Shown: positions 1-11,585 of the stretch, piece after piece
Numbering within the stretch: position 1 is the stretch's first letter
Layout of the letters: each line of letters starts with the position of its first letter
Origin: Epiperipatus broadwayi
Taxonomy: Eukaryota; Onychophora; Udeonychophora; Euonychophora; Peripatidae
Direction: 5' to 3'
DNA length: 64,000 nt
Assembly: GCA_028023455.1 (NCBI GenBank)
Contig: JAQFVV010000501.1
Coordinates: forward strand, 188,001 to 252,000
The notes under the pieces: generated by a model
Databases searched by the model: none
Seen by the model: only the letters and a program-made list of their open reading frames with translations
What the model was told of the DNA's origin: nothing
Translations under genes and position numbers: made by a program

Positions 1-199
1 GGAGTTTATTATATTAAAGATTTAGCGTTGTAAATTTACTGTTAAAAATATTCGTTTTATTTGATTTTACATATACATTTGTGCAGGAATTACTTTTTGA
101 AATTTAATAATCTGAACAAGTGTGTGTGTGCACGTTTGCTTTCAAATAAAGTAAATACTAATTGTTCCACATGTAATAACATGCATTAGGAACATTGAT

Positions 200-560
200 T
201 AGCGACAAATTTTATCTTAGGGGTGGTCCACACATATGTTATCTAAGCAAACATTTATTACAATAATTTATTACATTTTGAATTACAAGTGTCAAACTTA
301 ATCCACCCACAATATTACGACATCTACTCTGGATAGAATGGTGTCAGTCTTGTAGGTGGAGTAAATATAACACTTATAAGTCAAAATCTAATAATTTACT
401 AGTCATAAATACCTTAAATATAATAGGAATATATGTGAGAAATAGTGACCTGGGTCAACTGATGAGTGTTGAGACAGCACGAAATGCTTCTTGGAGTCAT
501 TTGTTTTTAGGGTAACTTTATTTATATGATTTGAAAAGAATGTATGGTGGTGTGGAGGTT
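200..560 (+). repeat. Family B dispersed repeat, copy 1
   Basis: This copy shares blocks with the segment at 12,600-13,255: the stretch around TTTGAATTACAAGTGTCAAA, the CCACCCACAAT block, and the CTGATGAGTG...GAAATGC block. It also shares TTTATATGATTTGAAAAGAATG further on. It appears to be roughly half of the foldback structure seen complete at 12.6-13.3 kb. No ORF lies in it. The family includes a hammerhead-like core, annotated separately. The ends are approximate because the flanks are AT-rich. Confidence 0.6.
445..498 (+). ncRNA. Hammerhead ribozyme-like motif in family B copy 1
   Basis: CTGATGA lies at 459-465. Stem II is GTGTTG/CAGCAC with an AGA loop (one G-U pair). GAAA follows at 481-484, then TGCTTC and TTGGAGTC. 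Stem I can form from TCAA just upstream of CTGATGA with TTGG after the TTC triplet, and further out from TGAC with GTCA. Stem III is weak here because the palindromic ATGCAT of other copies has become ATGCTT. It is probably a degraded copy of an active-type motif. Confidence 0.5.
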
Positions 561-1184
561 GTTTAATATATTTGTAAGAATAATTTATTTATTTTATTAC
601 ATTACTTTAAATCTAAAAATTTTGCAATAATTTCTTCATACGTAAATGTGTGATTTTCTTTTCTTTTCTTCAAAATTCTTTTCACGATTTAAGTTTATTT
701 AGGTCGTTTTATACCTTCATTACTCCAGTTGCATTTGTCTGAATCAATTATCTTATTTTTTATATCCAAAGTTTCAATATAATATACGGTCTTTTTTAAC
801 TTTGAAGAGCATCGTATTCGATAAGCACATACCTTGGTACAATGCAGATATATTTTATATTTAAAAAACAGAAAGGAAAAAAAAGATTAAATTACCAACA
901 TTTTAATATTTTAAAATATAAAATAAAATGGAAATATTAAAAAGATTAAATTATACTTTTCGTTCTATTTTTTACATTTTATATATATATGCATTGTAAT
1001 GATAAAGCATGTCCCTATATGCAAAGAGAAGACCCATGTTCCCCATTAATTAACTAATTCAGTGAAGATACTGAGGAAAAACAAACATTGACATGTTAAG
1101 AATGCAAAAAGAAATTTTAATTAAAGAAGTCTATTTTACTATGGTCCATAAACAAATGCAATATTTCATCTCATGATCACCATT
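561..1184. other. AT-rich intergenic sequence, no gene seen
   Basis: This stretch holds A-rich and T-rich runs and short AT repeats near 890-1,000. I see no ORF with recognisable content, no tRNA-like box and no clear inverted repeat. Confidence 0.6.
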
Positions 1185-1530
1185 TCTTATGCTTGCTCAT
1201 AACTGTTTTTAAAACAGGCAAAACTCTCCATACAGTAGTGCCACTCAGTGTCAACCAGAGTAATCAATGGATGCCAAAAGGCTTGTGCATAAAATCCCTA
1301 TCTAGTGCCTACTCATCCAATATTCCCAGCTTGTGGCTTTCATCAGTGAGGAGCCTTGGATCTGAGAGCACTGCATCTAGATATAGATCTAGAAACTAGT
1401 CTGGGGATATTGGATGAGTAGGCACTAGATAGGGCTTTTAGGCACAAGCTTTCTGGCATTCATTGATTACACTGGCTTGCACCGAGTGGTATTACTGTAT
1501 TGAGAGTTTTGTCTGTTTTAAACGCAATAT
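1185..1530. mobile_element. Family A foldback element (palindromic non-coding repeat)
   Basis: The left half (about 1,190-1,380) is the reverse complement of the right half (about 1,385-1,525). Shared blocks include GGATATTGGATGAGTAGGCA, CACAAGC, GGCATTCATTGATTAC and GAGTGG. The same sequence recurs near 10.4, 11.3, 16.4, 17.5, 37.5, 41.3 and 49.9 kb, so this is a dispersed family and not a unique palindrome. Non-coding; the small ORF over it is a by-product. Outer ends carry CATAAGAAATGG-type sequence in several copies. Confidence 0.7.
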
Positions 1531-1613
1531 TTCTAGACTCAAATTTAAATTCATTTTTGATAGTGTAAATAATTCTGTAGAATATATACTAGATGCTAAT
1601 TTTGAATTTATAT

Positions 1614-2056
1614 ATATATTATATTTCAACCAGAGGACTGGTTTTCATCAGAAAGAAAAAAAAATACACAGTAAAATGGCGATAATCAAAAATTACACAT
1701 TTGGTAAAAGATTAAAAGATTAAAAATTTAACAAAACCACCCTGATTGGTCACAAAATCTAACACATAATATCTACCCAATCAATGACAAAATTCAAACA
1801 AACAAAAAAAAAACTACATTCCCTCCTAATCAAACTTAAATTCTATTTAAATTAAAATAAATATAAAAATAAAAAATTAAAATATACATATGTGCATACA
1901 TAGAAAAATTAGACTATGCTCACATACAAAAAATAGCTGTGCTCACATTAATATTCATTAAAAACTAAACTACTTATACATTTTAATCAAAAATTATAGT
2001 TAGTGCAAAGTGCAATAATTTATAATAACTAATTATTTATCTATAAACCACTCAAC
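1614..2056 (-). repeat. Inverted copy of the PLE 3' region (terminal repeat arm)
   Basis: Read on the minus strand this matches about 5,460-5,890 almost throughout: the GTTTATAGATAAATAATTAG start, the GCACTTTGCACTAACTATAA block, the TGTGAGCATAG repeats, and the TCTGATGAAAACCAG block at the far end. It joins ORF1 sequence directly near 2,056. The junction overlaps a short CTCAAC-type sequence also found at that point in ORF1, which hints at microhomology during integration. Confidence 0.85.
1624..1651 (-). ncRNA. Hammerhead-like core in PLE terminal arm
   Basis: On the minus strand: CTGATGA, one extra A, AACCAG/CTGGTT closing a TCCT loop, then GAAA. The same motif is in the plus orientation at 5,852, 57,364 and 62,146. 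PLE terminal repeats are known to carry hammerhead ribozymes. Here the extra A before stem II and the lack of an obvious stem I and NUH cleavage site mean catalytic activity is not supported by eye. Confidence 0.4.
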
Positions 2057-2421
2057 ATAAAGATGATTTTTTAGACCTTTCATTGGATGATATAATTTGT
2101 AACATTTCCAAACAGAATAACTTTTTAACAATGACTATTTCTGATGTTCAACAGATTGATGTTTTTGCTGCTTCAGATCAACATATAGATGGTGGTAAAG
2201 GAGATCTGGGTAATTTAGAGGTGGGTGTAGTTAACCAAATAGATAATGGATTGATAATTGGCACTGATTTTAATACAATATCTAGCGTAGATACAGAGTT
2301 TGATATTAATAGGGATTATTCTAGTAAACAACATTTACAGGGTCTAACATTAATTAATACAGGGGCAATCCCTAAACGTTTTTCTAGACGTCTAAATAAT
2401 AAGCAGGTTATAAGTAATTGA
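2057..2421 (+). pseudogene. PLE ORF1, C-terminal remnant (SGNH domain lost)
   Basis: This encodes only the acidic C-terminal tail of ORF1, about 120 residues from the LDLSLDDIICNIS region to the QVISN end. The SGNH hydrolase part has been replaced by the inverted terminal arm. It ends with the same TGA, in the same context (AATTGACAAAC), as the three tandem copies. The frame continues open after that stop. No complete product can be expected. Confidence 0.85.
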
Positions 2422-5364
2422 CAAACATTACATAGTACATCGTTTCTTAAACTTAGGAAATTATATGATAAATTAGTTAGATATAGACAACATATTAGTA
2501 ATTTTGCATATTTTATTAACAATAACATAATTCCTAAAGGCCTCAGAATAAAAATTATTGCTAACATAGACCAATTTCCTAGGGAACATGCAATTAAATG
2601 GGATAATACAATAAGAGAAGCATCTGTTGCATTAATACATATTTTGAAAGATGCATTTTTGGTAAGACTTAAATTAATTGAAAAAGAAATTATACATTTT
2701 GGTAGTTGTAATATAATGAATATAGATGAACAGAAGGAATTACAGGAATGGATTTTTTTGAGAGAGAAGTTATTGGTGAAGAAATTTCATAATAAAATGT
2801 ATCATTGGTTCAAAGTTATGGGTAATGAGCCAAGATTTGAATTAGTTACTAATCAGTCACAAACACTAATTAATTGTATGACTTCTGATAATCATACTGT
2901 GTCGGATATTTCTACATCGGATATGATTCCAATTGATACTGATCAATCATTTATATCATCTTCACATTCATTAGATTGTTCTGAAATGTTACCATCTGTT
3001 CTTAATAGTGATTCTGGTTTAGCATTGGTTCATAGAGTTACAGATTCTTCTGAATGCACTAACAATATTTTAGTTTCTGGAAATACAAATTCTAATAAAT
3101 CTAACTCAAATATTTATAGCAATGACTTTTCATGTTTAGCTAATAAGGAAAACAATGTGATTAATCTAACTAACATTAATCTTAGTGAGGCAGAATGTTC
3201 ACTGTTAAATAAAGGTTTATCTTTTTGCCCTACAGTTCAGTCATTTTATCAAAAAAATGAATTTAAAATTCATCAGGATTTAGATAATTTTTCAAGAAGA
3301 CTTAGATTAAGAGAATTTTTTGGAAACCAAGAATGTGATACTATTGGGAAATTACGATCTGATTGGACACCACCACATCAAAGGAATGTGTTATTAGATA
3401 CGTACATTGATAATGTATATCAGGATATTATTAATGAAATTAGACTTAAACAACATAGTAAGTATAAGAGTAATTTAACATTGAGAGAGATGAATGCATT
3501 ACGTAATTTAGTGAAAAGACAGGATATTATTATAAAACCAGCTGACAAAGGTGGATCAATAGTAATTATGAATAAAGATGATTATGTTAAAAAAGCTCCG
3601 GAGCTTTTAGATGATAAAATTTTTTATGAGCCTATTTCACTAACCAATATTAATTCATTATTCAAGGGTATACTTTTTAGTTTAAAAGATATGAGAGCTA
3701 GGGGTCTTATAAATAATAATGTATATAACTTTTTAGTACCAACCAAAATTCATCCTAGTAGTTTTTATATTTTGCCAAAGATTCATAAACCTGGTTGTCC
3801 AGGCAGACCTATTGTAGCTAGTATTGGTAGTCCTACAGAAAATATTTCAGCATATGTTGATAATATTATTAAATTTATTCCACCATCATTTAATTCTTAT
3901 GTTAAAGATACTACTCATTTTCTTTGTGTGTTAGAAAATACTAAATCTGAATTACCAGTTGATTGTTTTTTGGTTACTTTGGATATTGTATCATTATACA
4001 CAAATATACCTCATGATGATGGAGTTGAGGCTATTAAATGTGCTTTACAAGATAGAGAGTATGATCATGGTCTTATTACTACTATGGTTGAATTAATATA
4101 TTTGGTTTTAAGAAATATTTTTTTTACTTTTGATTCTAGATACTATTTACAGAAACAAGGTACTGCAATGGGTACAAAGATGGCACCAAGTTATGCGAAT
4201 ATTTTTATGTCAAAACTAGAGTCCTCTATACTTGATAATGCTAAGCTGAAACCTCACACTTGGCTTAGATATATAGATGACATTTTCATGATATGGTCTC
4301 ATAGTGAAGTTGAACTTCATAAGTTTTTAAGTTATTTAAATAATTTTTATAAACATATTAATTTCACAATGAATTTTTCAAAATCAATTGCTCATTTTCT
4401 TGATATTGAAGTTATTTACACTAATAGAGTTCTTACTACTACTGTATATAGGAAACCAACTGATAATAACCGCTATCTACATTTTTATAGTAACCATCCT
4501 AAACATTTCAAGGCTAATATTCCTTATAGTCAATTTTTAAGGATGAAGAGGATTTGTAATGATGAGAAATTTCTTCAACAAAATAATAGTATTTTATATT
4601 TAGATTGCTCAATATGAGGTATCCTAAGACATTGTTGGATAATCAGTAAGGAGATCTTCTTTAATTGATAGAAAGAAACTTCTTTTATCTGAAAAGAGTA
4701 AAAAACAATTAGATGTTCCACCATTGGTTCTTACTTTTAATAGAGATTTACCTAATATTAACCGGATATTGGCGAAACATTTTAACATATTACAGTCCAC
4801 AGATTATTTAAAATATATTTTTTCTGATCGATCTAAGGTTGTATATCGAAAACATAGATCACTTAGAAATATACTTGTCAAAACAAATTTTATTAGTAGT
4901 TCTGTACAGGAAAAAGGATTTTCTCCATGTGAGGATAAAAGATGTTTTAATGTAAACATATTGTTGTGACAAAAGTGGTCTTTAGTACTAAGAATCGTAA
5001 TTTTAAATGGTATATTCCTAATTATGTTACATGTAAAAGTGTTAATTTGATATATTTGATAGAGTGTAGTAGATGTTTAAACCAGTATATAGGTGAGTCA
5101 GCAAATAGTTTACATGTCAGAATGACAAATCATAGATTTGACATTTTGCATAAGAATAAAGATAGACCAGTTTCAAAACATTTTAACTTACCAAATCATT
5201 CAATTGATGATTTAAAAGTAGTGATTCTTCAGGAAGGTTTTTCTTCTACAAGGGAGAGGAAACAAAAGGAGAGTTTTTTTATTTTTAAATTCAAGACCTT
5301 AGAACCACATGGATTGAATTTGAACACTGGAACTATTACATCTCTGGGTTACCTGGTCTCCTAA
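2422..5364 (+). pseudogene. PLE ORF2: reverse transcriptase plus GIY-YIG endonuclease, frameshifted
   Basis: The frame runs open from directly after the ORF1 stop to a stop at 4,617. It encodes the PLE RT with a DKG motif (IIIKPADKGG), PKIHKPG, motif A (VTLDIVSLYTNIP), motif B (QGTAMGTKMAPSYAN), motif C (RYIDDIFMIW) and the FLDIEV region. Compared with the tandem copies, one base is lost near 4,600 (TATTTAGATTG for TATAATAGATTG), one near 4,646 and one near 4,950. These split the linker and the GIY-YIG domain into pieces at 4,724-4,969 and 4,966-5,364. The last piece keeps LIYLIEC, YIGES, the conserved Arg and the KESFFIFKF Glu region. There is no spliced intron. Confidence 0.9.
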
Positions 5365-5967
5365 ATGATTTCTATATGTGAGTTTTTTATGTGAAAATTT
5401 TCTTATATGAGGTTTTTTATGTAAAGATTGGTTATATGGATGTTTAATATCTGTGTTTAATTGGTTTATAGATAAATAATTAGTTATTATAAATTATTGC
5501 ACTTTGCACTAACTATAATTTTTGATTAAAATGTATAAGTATTTTAGTTTTTAATGAATATTAATGTGAGCATAGCTATTTTTTGTATGTGAGCATAGTC
5601 TAATTTTTCTATGTATGCACGTATGTATATTTTAATTTTTTATTTTTATATTTATTTTAATTTAAATAGAATTTAAGCTTGATTAGGAGGGAATGTAGTT
5701 GTTTTTTTTTTTGTTTGAATTTTGTCATTGATTGGGTAGATATTCTGTGTTAGATTTTGTGACCAATCAGGGGGGTTTTGTTAAATTTTTAATCTTTTAC
5801 CAAATGTGTAATTTTTGATTATCGCCATTTTACTGTATTTTTTTTTTCTTTCTGATGAAAACCAGTCCTCTGGTTGAAATATAATATTATTTATTGGATT
5901 TATAAGTCTTTTTTTGTTTTTATATGTATTTTCTTTGGTTAGTTTGTTATATATTAATATTTTGATA
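5365..5967 (+). repeat. PLE 3' non-coding / terminal region
   Basis: This is homologous to 56,860-57,482 and 61,646-62,264, which separate the tandem units and end at the ORF1 start. Landmarks are the repeated TGTGAGCATAG blocks, a T-rich run, the ACCAATCAGG block and the hammerhead-like core. It probably holds the promoter of the downstream unit in tandem arrays, although no TATA box stands out. Confidence 0.8.
5852..5879 (+). ncRNA. Hammerhead-like core in PLE 3' region
   Basis: CTGATGA at 5,852-5,858, extra A, AACCAG/CTGGTT stem with TCCT loop, GAAA at 5,876-5,879. It is conserved in every PLE terminal region of the window. The flanks are AT-rich and do not give a convincing stem I. Confidence 0.4.
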
Positions 5968-6925
5968 TATATATATTCTTTCTCTATTTTTATCAAGTTA
6001 CTGCAAACTGTGTAATAGTAATTTGAAATGTGAGACTACTTATGAATTTCATAATGCTTTCAATGTAAGTCATATTATTGACTTCACAATAGTTTGTAAA
6101 ACTTCAAAAGTTAAATCAGTACGTCTTTTATATAATTATCAGTAACATTATATCATTTCACCTATGCACTCAGTGCTAAGCTATTCTTTATTTATCACTT
6201 TAGTCTCATTAACAGTTTCAACTGTTCTACAGACTTCTTCAGAACTGTAAATACACATCTCTCTAGCTCACTTGCTAAGCAAAGATTATTTTTGGAATGC
6301 TGTGACTGATCTCAGTTGCTCCATTGGTGAAGGTACAGTGGACATGAGAGGAGAGATAAACTAATAAAGATCAAAAAAGTTGAAAAATATCTCTGCATTC
6401 TACAAATTGTTTGCCCTTCCACAAGTTCTTAAAAGGGGAAATTTAGCATTGGAATGGAGTAATAGAAAAATTTTGAGCTGTTAACAGAGGTATGGATATT
6501 CTTATGATTGCCATTTTTAAGTCATCTTATGAGTGAACATTGTTTGTAAAATGCACATGGGATGTGAGAGTGTGGGCCAAATTTTTACACTGGATGATGG
6601 TTGTATTGTTGCGGATTTGAAATGAGATATCTACTGATGAATACATATTTATTGTACAATGATGGTGCAAGATATTAAAAATGTATAAAAGCTAGTCTCT
6701 AGTGTGAGACTGGTGTGAAAATATTGAACTATTACTAGAGGTGTAGAGATCCAACAATTTGATGCCTGTAGATCAACTGATGAGAAAGTTGTTCATGAAA
6801 TGCATACATGTTGGAAAAAAATGGTCTGACTTCTAATACTGATGGAGATTTTCAATATGACCTAGTTGATATGAGAGGTCACACAAAATATAACTCGAAA
6901 ATATGACTATATATATATTTATAAT
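5968..6925. other. Non-coding; contains a solitary PLE-end-like motif
   Basis: No gene is recognised. On the minus strand at 6,216-6,242 there is CTGAAGA, AGTCT, a 7-base loop, AGTT and GAAACTGTTA. This resembles the motif at 32,658-32,684 and looks like an old PLE terminus. The stretch 6,300-6,870 has moderately higher GC content and a decayed look but no readable protein. Confidence 0.4.
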
Positions 6926-7206
6926 ATACAAATCAATATATATATATCAAAATACAGTAAAATTTATATAAATTATATTATTTTAGAAGTACTTTTGACT
7001 ATACATTTTGTAGTCTTTATCAACTATATAACATTGAATAATCAAAACGAGACAACCTTTAACAATACCCATAGTTCAATTCAGATTTCCCACAATTCTG
7101 TTATCTTAACATTTGATGACTTACGTAATCAAAGTGCGGTAAAATAAATTTATAATATAATTTATAAAATTTTTACTGTATTTTGATATATATATTGATT
7201 TGTATA
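6926..7206. mobile_element. TIR foldback element (MITE-like), ~280 bp
   Basis: The first arm starts ATACAAATCAATATATATAT and continues through AAATACAGTAAAA to GTACTTTTGA near 7,000. The second arm (about 7,130-7,206) is its reverse complement, ending ATTGATTTGTAT. The arms are about 75 bp with small differences, around a 130-bp unique centre. No ORF; it is likely a non-autonomous DNA transposon or foldback element. Confidence 0.65.
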
Positions 7207-8499
7207 TTACATATATTGTGGAACGAATACAGATATCAAACTTAATTTATTACATATATATATATATAATGATAAATAATAGTGTTATACTATTATATTA
7301 TATTATATTATCGAGGTTATAGCCTCAGTAAATATTACTGAATAAATATAAAGTCATGCAATAATTACCAAGTCTATTTAATTAATAGTTGGACTGCTCT
7401 CTAACTGCCAAAAGTTCAATACTTTTTAATATAATAAAATGGACTACAGTATTTCTTATTGTATTTTAGATGATGGACTATTTCTTCGTTATTGAACATG
7501 TCAGCTAGAGGGCACTTCAGTTTATAAATTAAACGGATTTGATAATAGTCATTTGACAATATATATACACATATATCAACAGTTATTGCATATTTAATTC
7601 AAATATAATTTTACACTTATTTTATTCCTTATATTATTTTTTTTAGATTAGGACTAAAATTAAATTAATTGTATTGAATTATAAGTTTAATAAGTCAATA
7701 TTGACATATTAAATTTAGAATTAAATATTGACATGTTAAATTTAGAATTCAGTGTAATTAAATTAATTTCAGGAATTTAAAAATACTTTGCAAATAATAT
7801 ATATATAAAAGTATAATTAAATTAAATAGAATAAGTGTTAATATATACGTAACTGATATAGTATTCATCAAAATGTATACGTAGTTTTTAGTAATGCAAG
7901 ATTTTTGTATGCTTAGGTATTTACGTTCTGAAGAAGAATTTAAAACAATCAAAACTGTTAGCTGAACAATGTGATGAGTAAATAAATTGTTTGGCATTAA
8001 GTGCAAATATGAAGGAAATTAAGATTATATTTATAAGTAATATAATATAGTCAAAGCAAAAAGATAGTGGAAATAAAGATTGAAATCTCTAAGTGATCTA
8101 AACTTCATTTTTACTTATGGATGGTTGGTTTAAAATGATCAAGAATGTTATTAATATAAATATAACCAGATGTATGAAAAAAATTAAATAAAATGTAAAT
8201 AGTGATTAAGTACATAAGTAGAGGAATAAAGAATTATCACTGTCATTAGGAGCCAGGCATAGATGAATATAGTCATTTTAATTCCAAAAAAAAAAACAAA
8301 GACAAAAATTAAGTTAAAGATAAATTATATAATGCCTATACAAACCTATATGTAAAACAGAAATATACGTAACATACATCAGAAGTTGTTTCCACAATCT
8401 GTTTAGTTGACATTTTTTAATGCTAACTTTGAACTTTTTTTTACAATAAACTTATTTTTTACTTTCTGGCAGATGTTTAATTAAACCACATCTTTCTCC
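7207..8499. other. AT-rich sequence, no gene; one PLE-end-like motif
   Basis: This is mostly low-complexity AT sequence, including a duplicated ATTGACATATTAAATTTAGAATT block near 7,700-7,750. At 7,928-7,954 the plus strand has CTGAAGA...ATCAAAACTGTTAG, a degraded form of the hammerhead-like PLE-end motif. Nothing else is supported. Confidence 0.4.
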
Positions 8500-8880
8500 G
8501 GTATCCTAACTTTGGTTTCCTTTTAGAAAAGCCATAAATACTGCCACAATTTCAAATGTCCTTGATATAGTGTTTATGATTAAATGGATTCTATCTCTTT
8601 TATAAAAATCTTCAAATTCTCGTAAAATTGTTTTGCTATGTCTGCCAAATATTCATTCACATCATAAGGCCAACCCATAAAATATTCACTCTCACAATTG
8701 TAAGTTCAATAATAGCTTTACCAGAAATGTAAAGAACTTGCTGATTGGTGGTTCCAATCTTCAGATTTTTTAGAGCATCCTTGAAAGAAAATATTTTCAA
8801 TGTCATTATGTTAGTATGATCATTTGTCCATGTATCACCACCATATAATAAATATTTAAGACTAATAGTCTTATATATAT
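8500..8880 (-). pseudogene. LINE reverse transcriptase C-terminal relic
   Basis: On the minus strand, translation from about 8,868 gives YLLYGGDTWT, a spacer, then TTNQQVLYISGKA, ELTIVRVNILWVGL and, in pieces, NIWQT. This order fits the C-terminal region of many LINE proteins (LYGSETW, TNEEVL..G, RLRWLGHV type). At least one frameshift and several stops are present, so it is a dead fragment. The clade (RTE-like or Jockey-like) cannot be settled by eye. Confidence 0.45.
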
Positions 8881-8974
8881 AACTGATTTAATTGGTATAA
8901 TTAAATGGCAAATAAGTTATCATATGCATATACAAACACTTTTCAAATAAATAAGCAACAAAAAATTATTCTAA

Positions 8975-9940
8975 GATTTAAAAAAAAAGGGGGGGAAGGA
9001 GGCACAATGTAAGAAAAAGCAGGTTAAACAAATATATAGACAATGGGAAAATTCCACATTAAAAGGCAGGAAATTCAAAATTCCCACTCTTACAATAGAC
9101 ATAGGCCCTGCCCTGACATGATTAGCCATTGTGTGTTGCCAAGGCTGAAAAACATTCGGTGTTTTATGACATTGAAATTTCCAATGACCCAAAAACATGT
9201 TTATTTGCGAATTTATTACGGTTTTAGTTTGTTTGTTTTTTAATAATTTGCACTATATTTATTAGATATCAAGAAATATAAATTATTAATAACTTATTTT
9301 GACTTGAAATACTTTATTTTCAAAAATATAATGTTGTATTAGCAGCTAACGTAAATATGGTCTGAAGCAAATTAAAAGACTAGCTTTGATGTAATTAAAC
9401 TACTTGATATTTATGAGTAAGAAAAAATCTCAAATTTGCAATAAATATTCAAAAAACTTAAATTTTTAAAGCATAATTTGTTAGAAGATATTAGAGAAAT
9501 AAATAATTATTTGTTCACATGTGTAAATTTAATGAGAATTAAAAAATATTTCATTGATTTTATAAACTGAAAATAATCTTTCTAGAAATGATGATGTGTA
9601 AAGTCTTTGTTTTGATTACATCCTCATTTTTTTAATATTTACAGAAACAAAATGTGAACATTTAAAATTTATTTCAGTAGTAAACAAGAATATCTATCAA
9701 ATGAAATAAAATTTATTTTTTTCTGATAAATAATAATCATTTTATCATATATTTTACATTGATGTAAACTGAAAATAATATTTCTAAAAATGATGACATG
9801 TAAAGTCTTTGTTTTCAAACAAAATGTGAACATTTAAAATTTATTTCAGTAGTAAATAAAAATATCTATCAAATGAAATCAAATTTATTATTTTCTGATA
9901 TGTAATATTCATTTTATCATATATTTTATGTTGACATGTG
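8975..9940. repeat. Family C dispersed repeat, copy 1, with internal tandem duplication
   Basis: This resembles 19,920-20,640 over most of its length: GTTTATTTGCGAATTTATTAC, TATTAGATATCAA, AATACTTTATTTTCAAAAATA, AAATATGGTCTGAAGC and ATGTGAACATTTAAAATTTA. Inside this copy the 3' part is duplicated: the segment at about 9,565-9,765 recurs at 9,766-9,935, with both starting at AAACTGAAAATAAT. No coding capacity is visible. Confidence 0.65.
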
Positions 9941-10424
9941 GGACAAAGAACAACGTCAGAATAGTAAAGTACGATAGGGTTAAAACTTTAACACAACATC
10001 TGTATTAAAAAGAACTATTAATAGTTATTTATTTAACAAGGAATTTGCTCTGGCATAACAAATTGTGTTTTCTTTGTTCCAAATTTTGCTGCCAAAAGAT
10101 GGGATCAAGCAGAGGAGCAAGCCCTGGATGGATTGTATGATAGAGGGGATCCCTTTTAGTAATGCTATAAAATCTTTATTTTCAAACTAATTCTAGTTTT
10201 TATCAGTAAATACTAGAATTCAAAACTGGAATTTTAATGCACTTATATTTCTGGAAGTTATATTTTTCTTCTTTATACTATTCAAGGTAATACGTCAAAA
10301 TTAAACAAGGCTTAGTTTTTGAATTCATACTAATTTACTTTGTAATTATATATAGATCTGACACCATGTAAGTTTTTGTATATTTTAGGGATTAAACCAC
10401 TGCACATCACATGGAGGGTTGTAT
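9941..10424. other. Intergenic, no gene seen
   Basis: AT-rich sequence with one slightly GC-richer patch near 10,090-10,150. No motif or repeat was recognised. Confidence 0.5.
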
Positions 10425-10640
10425 TAAACCCTAAGATCTAGGTGCAGTGCTTTCAAATCCAAAGCTTCACACTGATGAAAGCCACAAGCTAGAAACTAGT
10501 CTGGTCATATTGGATGACTAGGCAGTAGATAGGGATTTTATGCACAAGCCTTTTGGCATCCATTGATTACTCTGTCTTGCACTGAGTGGGCACTACTGTA
10601 TGGAGAATTTTGCCTGTTTTAATATTTTAGGAATCACAGT
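10425..10640 (+). mobile_element. Family A repeat, single-arm copy
   Basis: This matches the right arm of the palindrome at 17.9-18.05 kb: CCTAAGATCTAGGTGCAGTG, CTGATGAAAGCCACAAGC, GAAACTAGTCTGG, ATATTGGATGA, AGGCA, TTTATGCACAAGCC and CATTGATTACTCTG. It lacks the inverted partner. Confidence 0.65.
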
Positions 10641-11244
10641 TAATTATTCAAACTCACAGTAAAATGCTGTAGAATATAATTAAAATAAAGACTCTGGGAA
10701 TCATATGAGTAAACAAGTGACAGAGTCATGTGATAGCTTTTAGTAGAACAAATAAAAGCAAAAATTGCCCCTGGCATTCGCAATTAGCATATCTGATTGG
10801 ACCAGGTCACAAGCTGCATAAATATTATTTATTCAGATATTTATCTCATAACCAATTCTTCCAGCTGAATTATATTGATCAGAAAATGAATATCCATCTA
10901 TTATTAATAGAGGGTGAATCTTCTATCTTAATCTAGGTTGAACAAATATGTGTTGGTGTATCGACTGCTAAAATAAAATATGATTGAAATAGGTTGCAGC
11001 TCTTACTACTTATGAAAAAGCTAACTTTGTTTCCATATGCTCTGATCATATGGCTTATCTTTAAAGCAAAATGGAAGATGTTAAAGGTAAAATAAAAGAT
11101 ATAAATTTCCAATTTAAAATAACTAATCTCATGAAGTGATATTTGAATGGCTGAATATATTTGAAATGGATCAACTACTTAACAACTAGCAAAATATCAA
11201 ATGGTCTCTATCTAAAAATTACTTTTAAGCAGCAAATTCACTTT
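10641..11244. other. Intergenic, no gene supported
   Basis: A 68-codon open stretch at 10,730-10,936 has no recognisable motif and AT-rich composition like its surroundings, so I do not call it a gene. Confidence 0.5.
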
Positions 11245-11585
11245 TCGTACTCAAGTGCTGACACCTAGTGTAAGCTTGAGTAATGAATAAGTGTCAGATG
11301 ATAATCCAAGTGTTAGCCATGAAAATATTAAGGTGCTTTTGAATTTCAGGCTGATAGTTTGGTAGCAAAAAATAAAGAATTAATTATTGCTGAAGTTTTC
11401 CAAAAGAATTCAAATCCAAACAATCCCGATGCACTAGATCCAGATTCAAAACTTCTCACTGATGAAAGCCGTAAAGTAGGGGTATTGGCATTTAATGGGG
11501 ATTATGAAACTGCTATCTGGCTTCTATTAATTACTCAAGTGTCCACACGGTGGCGAAACTGAATAGGAATCTGCATGCGAATCGC
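11245..11585 (+). mobile_element. Family A repeat, strongly diverged copy
   Basis: Recognisable pieces are GACACCTAGTGTAAGC (11,260), GCACTAGATCCAGATTCAAAA, CTCACTGATGAAAGCC (about 11,455), TGGGGATTATG and ATTACTCAAGTGT...GGTGGC. The internal order matches other copies but with many changes. Confidence 0.45.

Larger units (their letters stand above)
1614..5967 (+). mobile_element. Penelope-like element, decayed copy with inverted 3'-end segment at its 5' side
   Basis: This copy is closely similar to the tandem units at 53-64 kb. It begins with an inverted copy of the 3' region (1,614-2,056), then enters the element inside ORF1 near 2,057. It continues through ORF2 and the 3' region, and similarity to the tandem units stops near 5,967, just where ORF1 of the next unit would begin. 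The ~440-bp arms at the two sides face each other. This fits the terminal-repeat behaviour known for Penelope elements, which often carry tandem or inverted terminal copies and variable 5' truncation. Several one-base deletions make it non-autonomous. Confidence 0.85.

Noticed and set aside
2316-2567. 83-aa minus-strand ORF, repeated at 53,812, 58,598 and 63,380
   Set aside because: It is antisense to the PLE ORF1/ORF2 junction and recurs only because the PLE recurs; it has no domain of its own.
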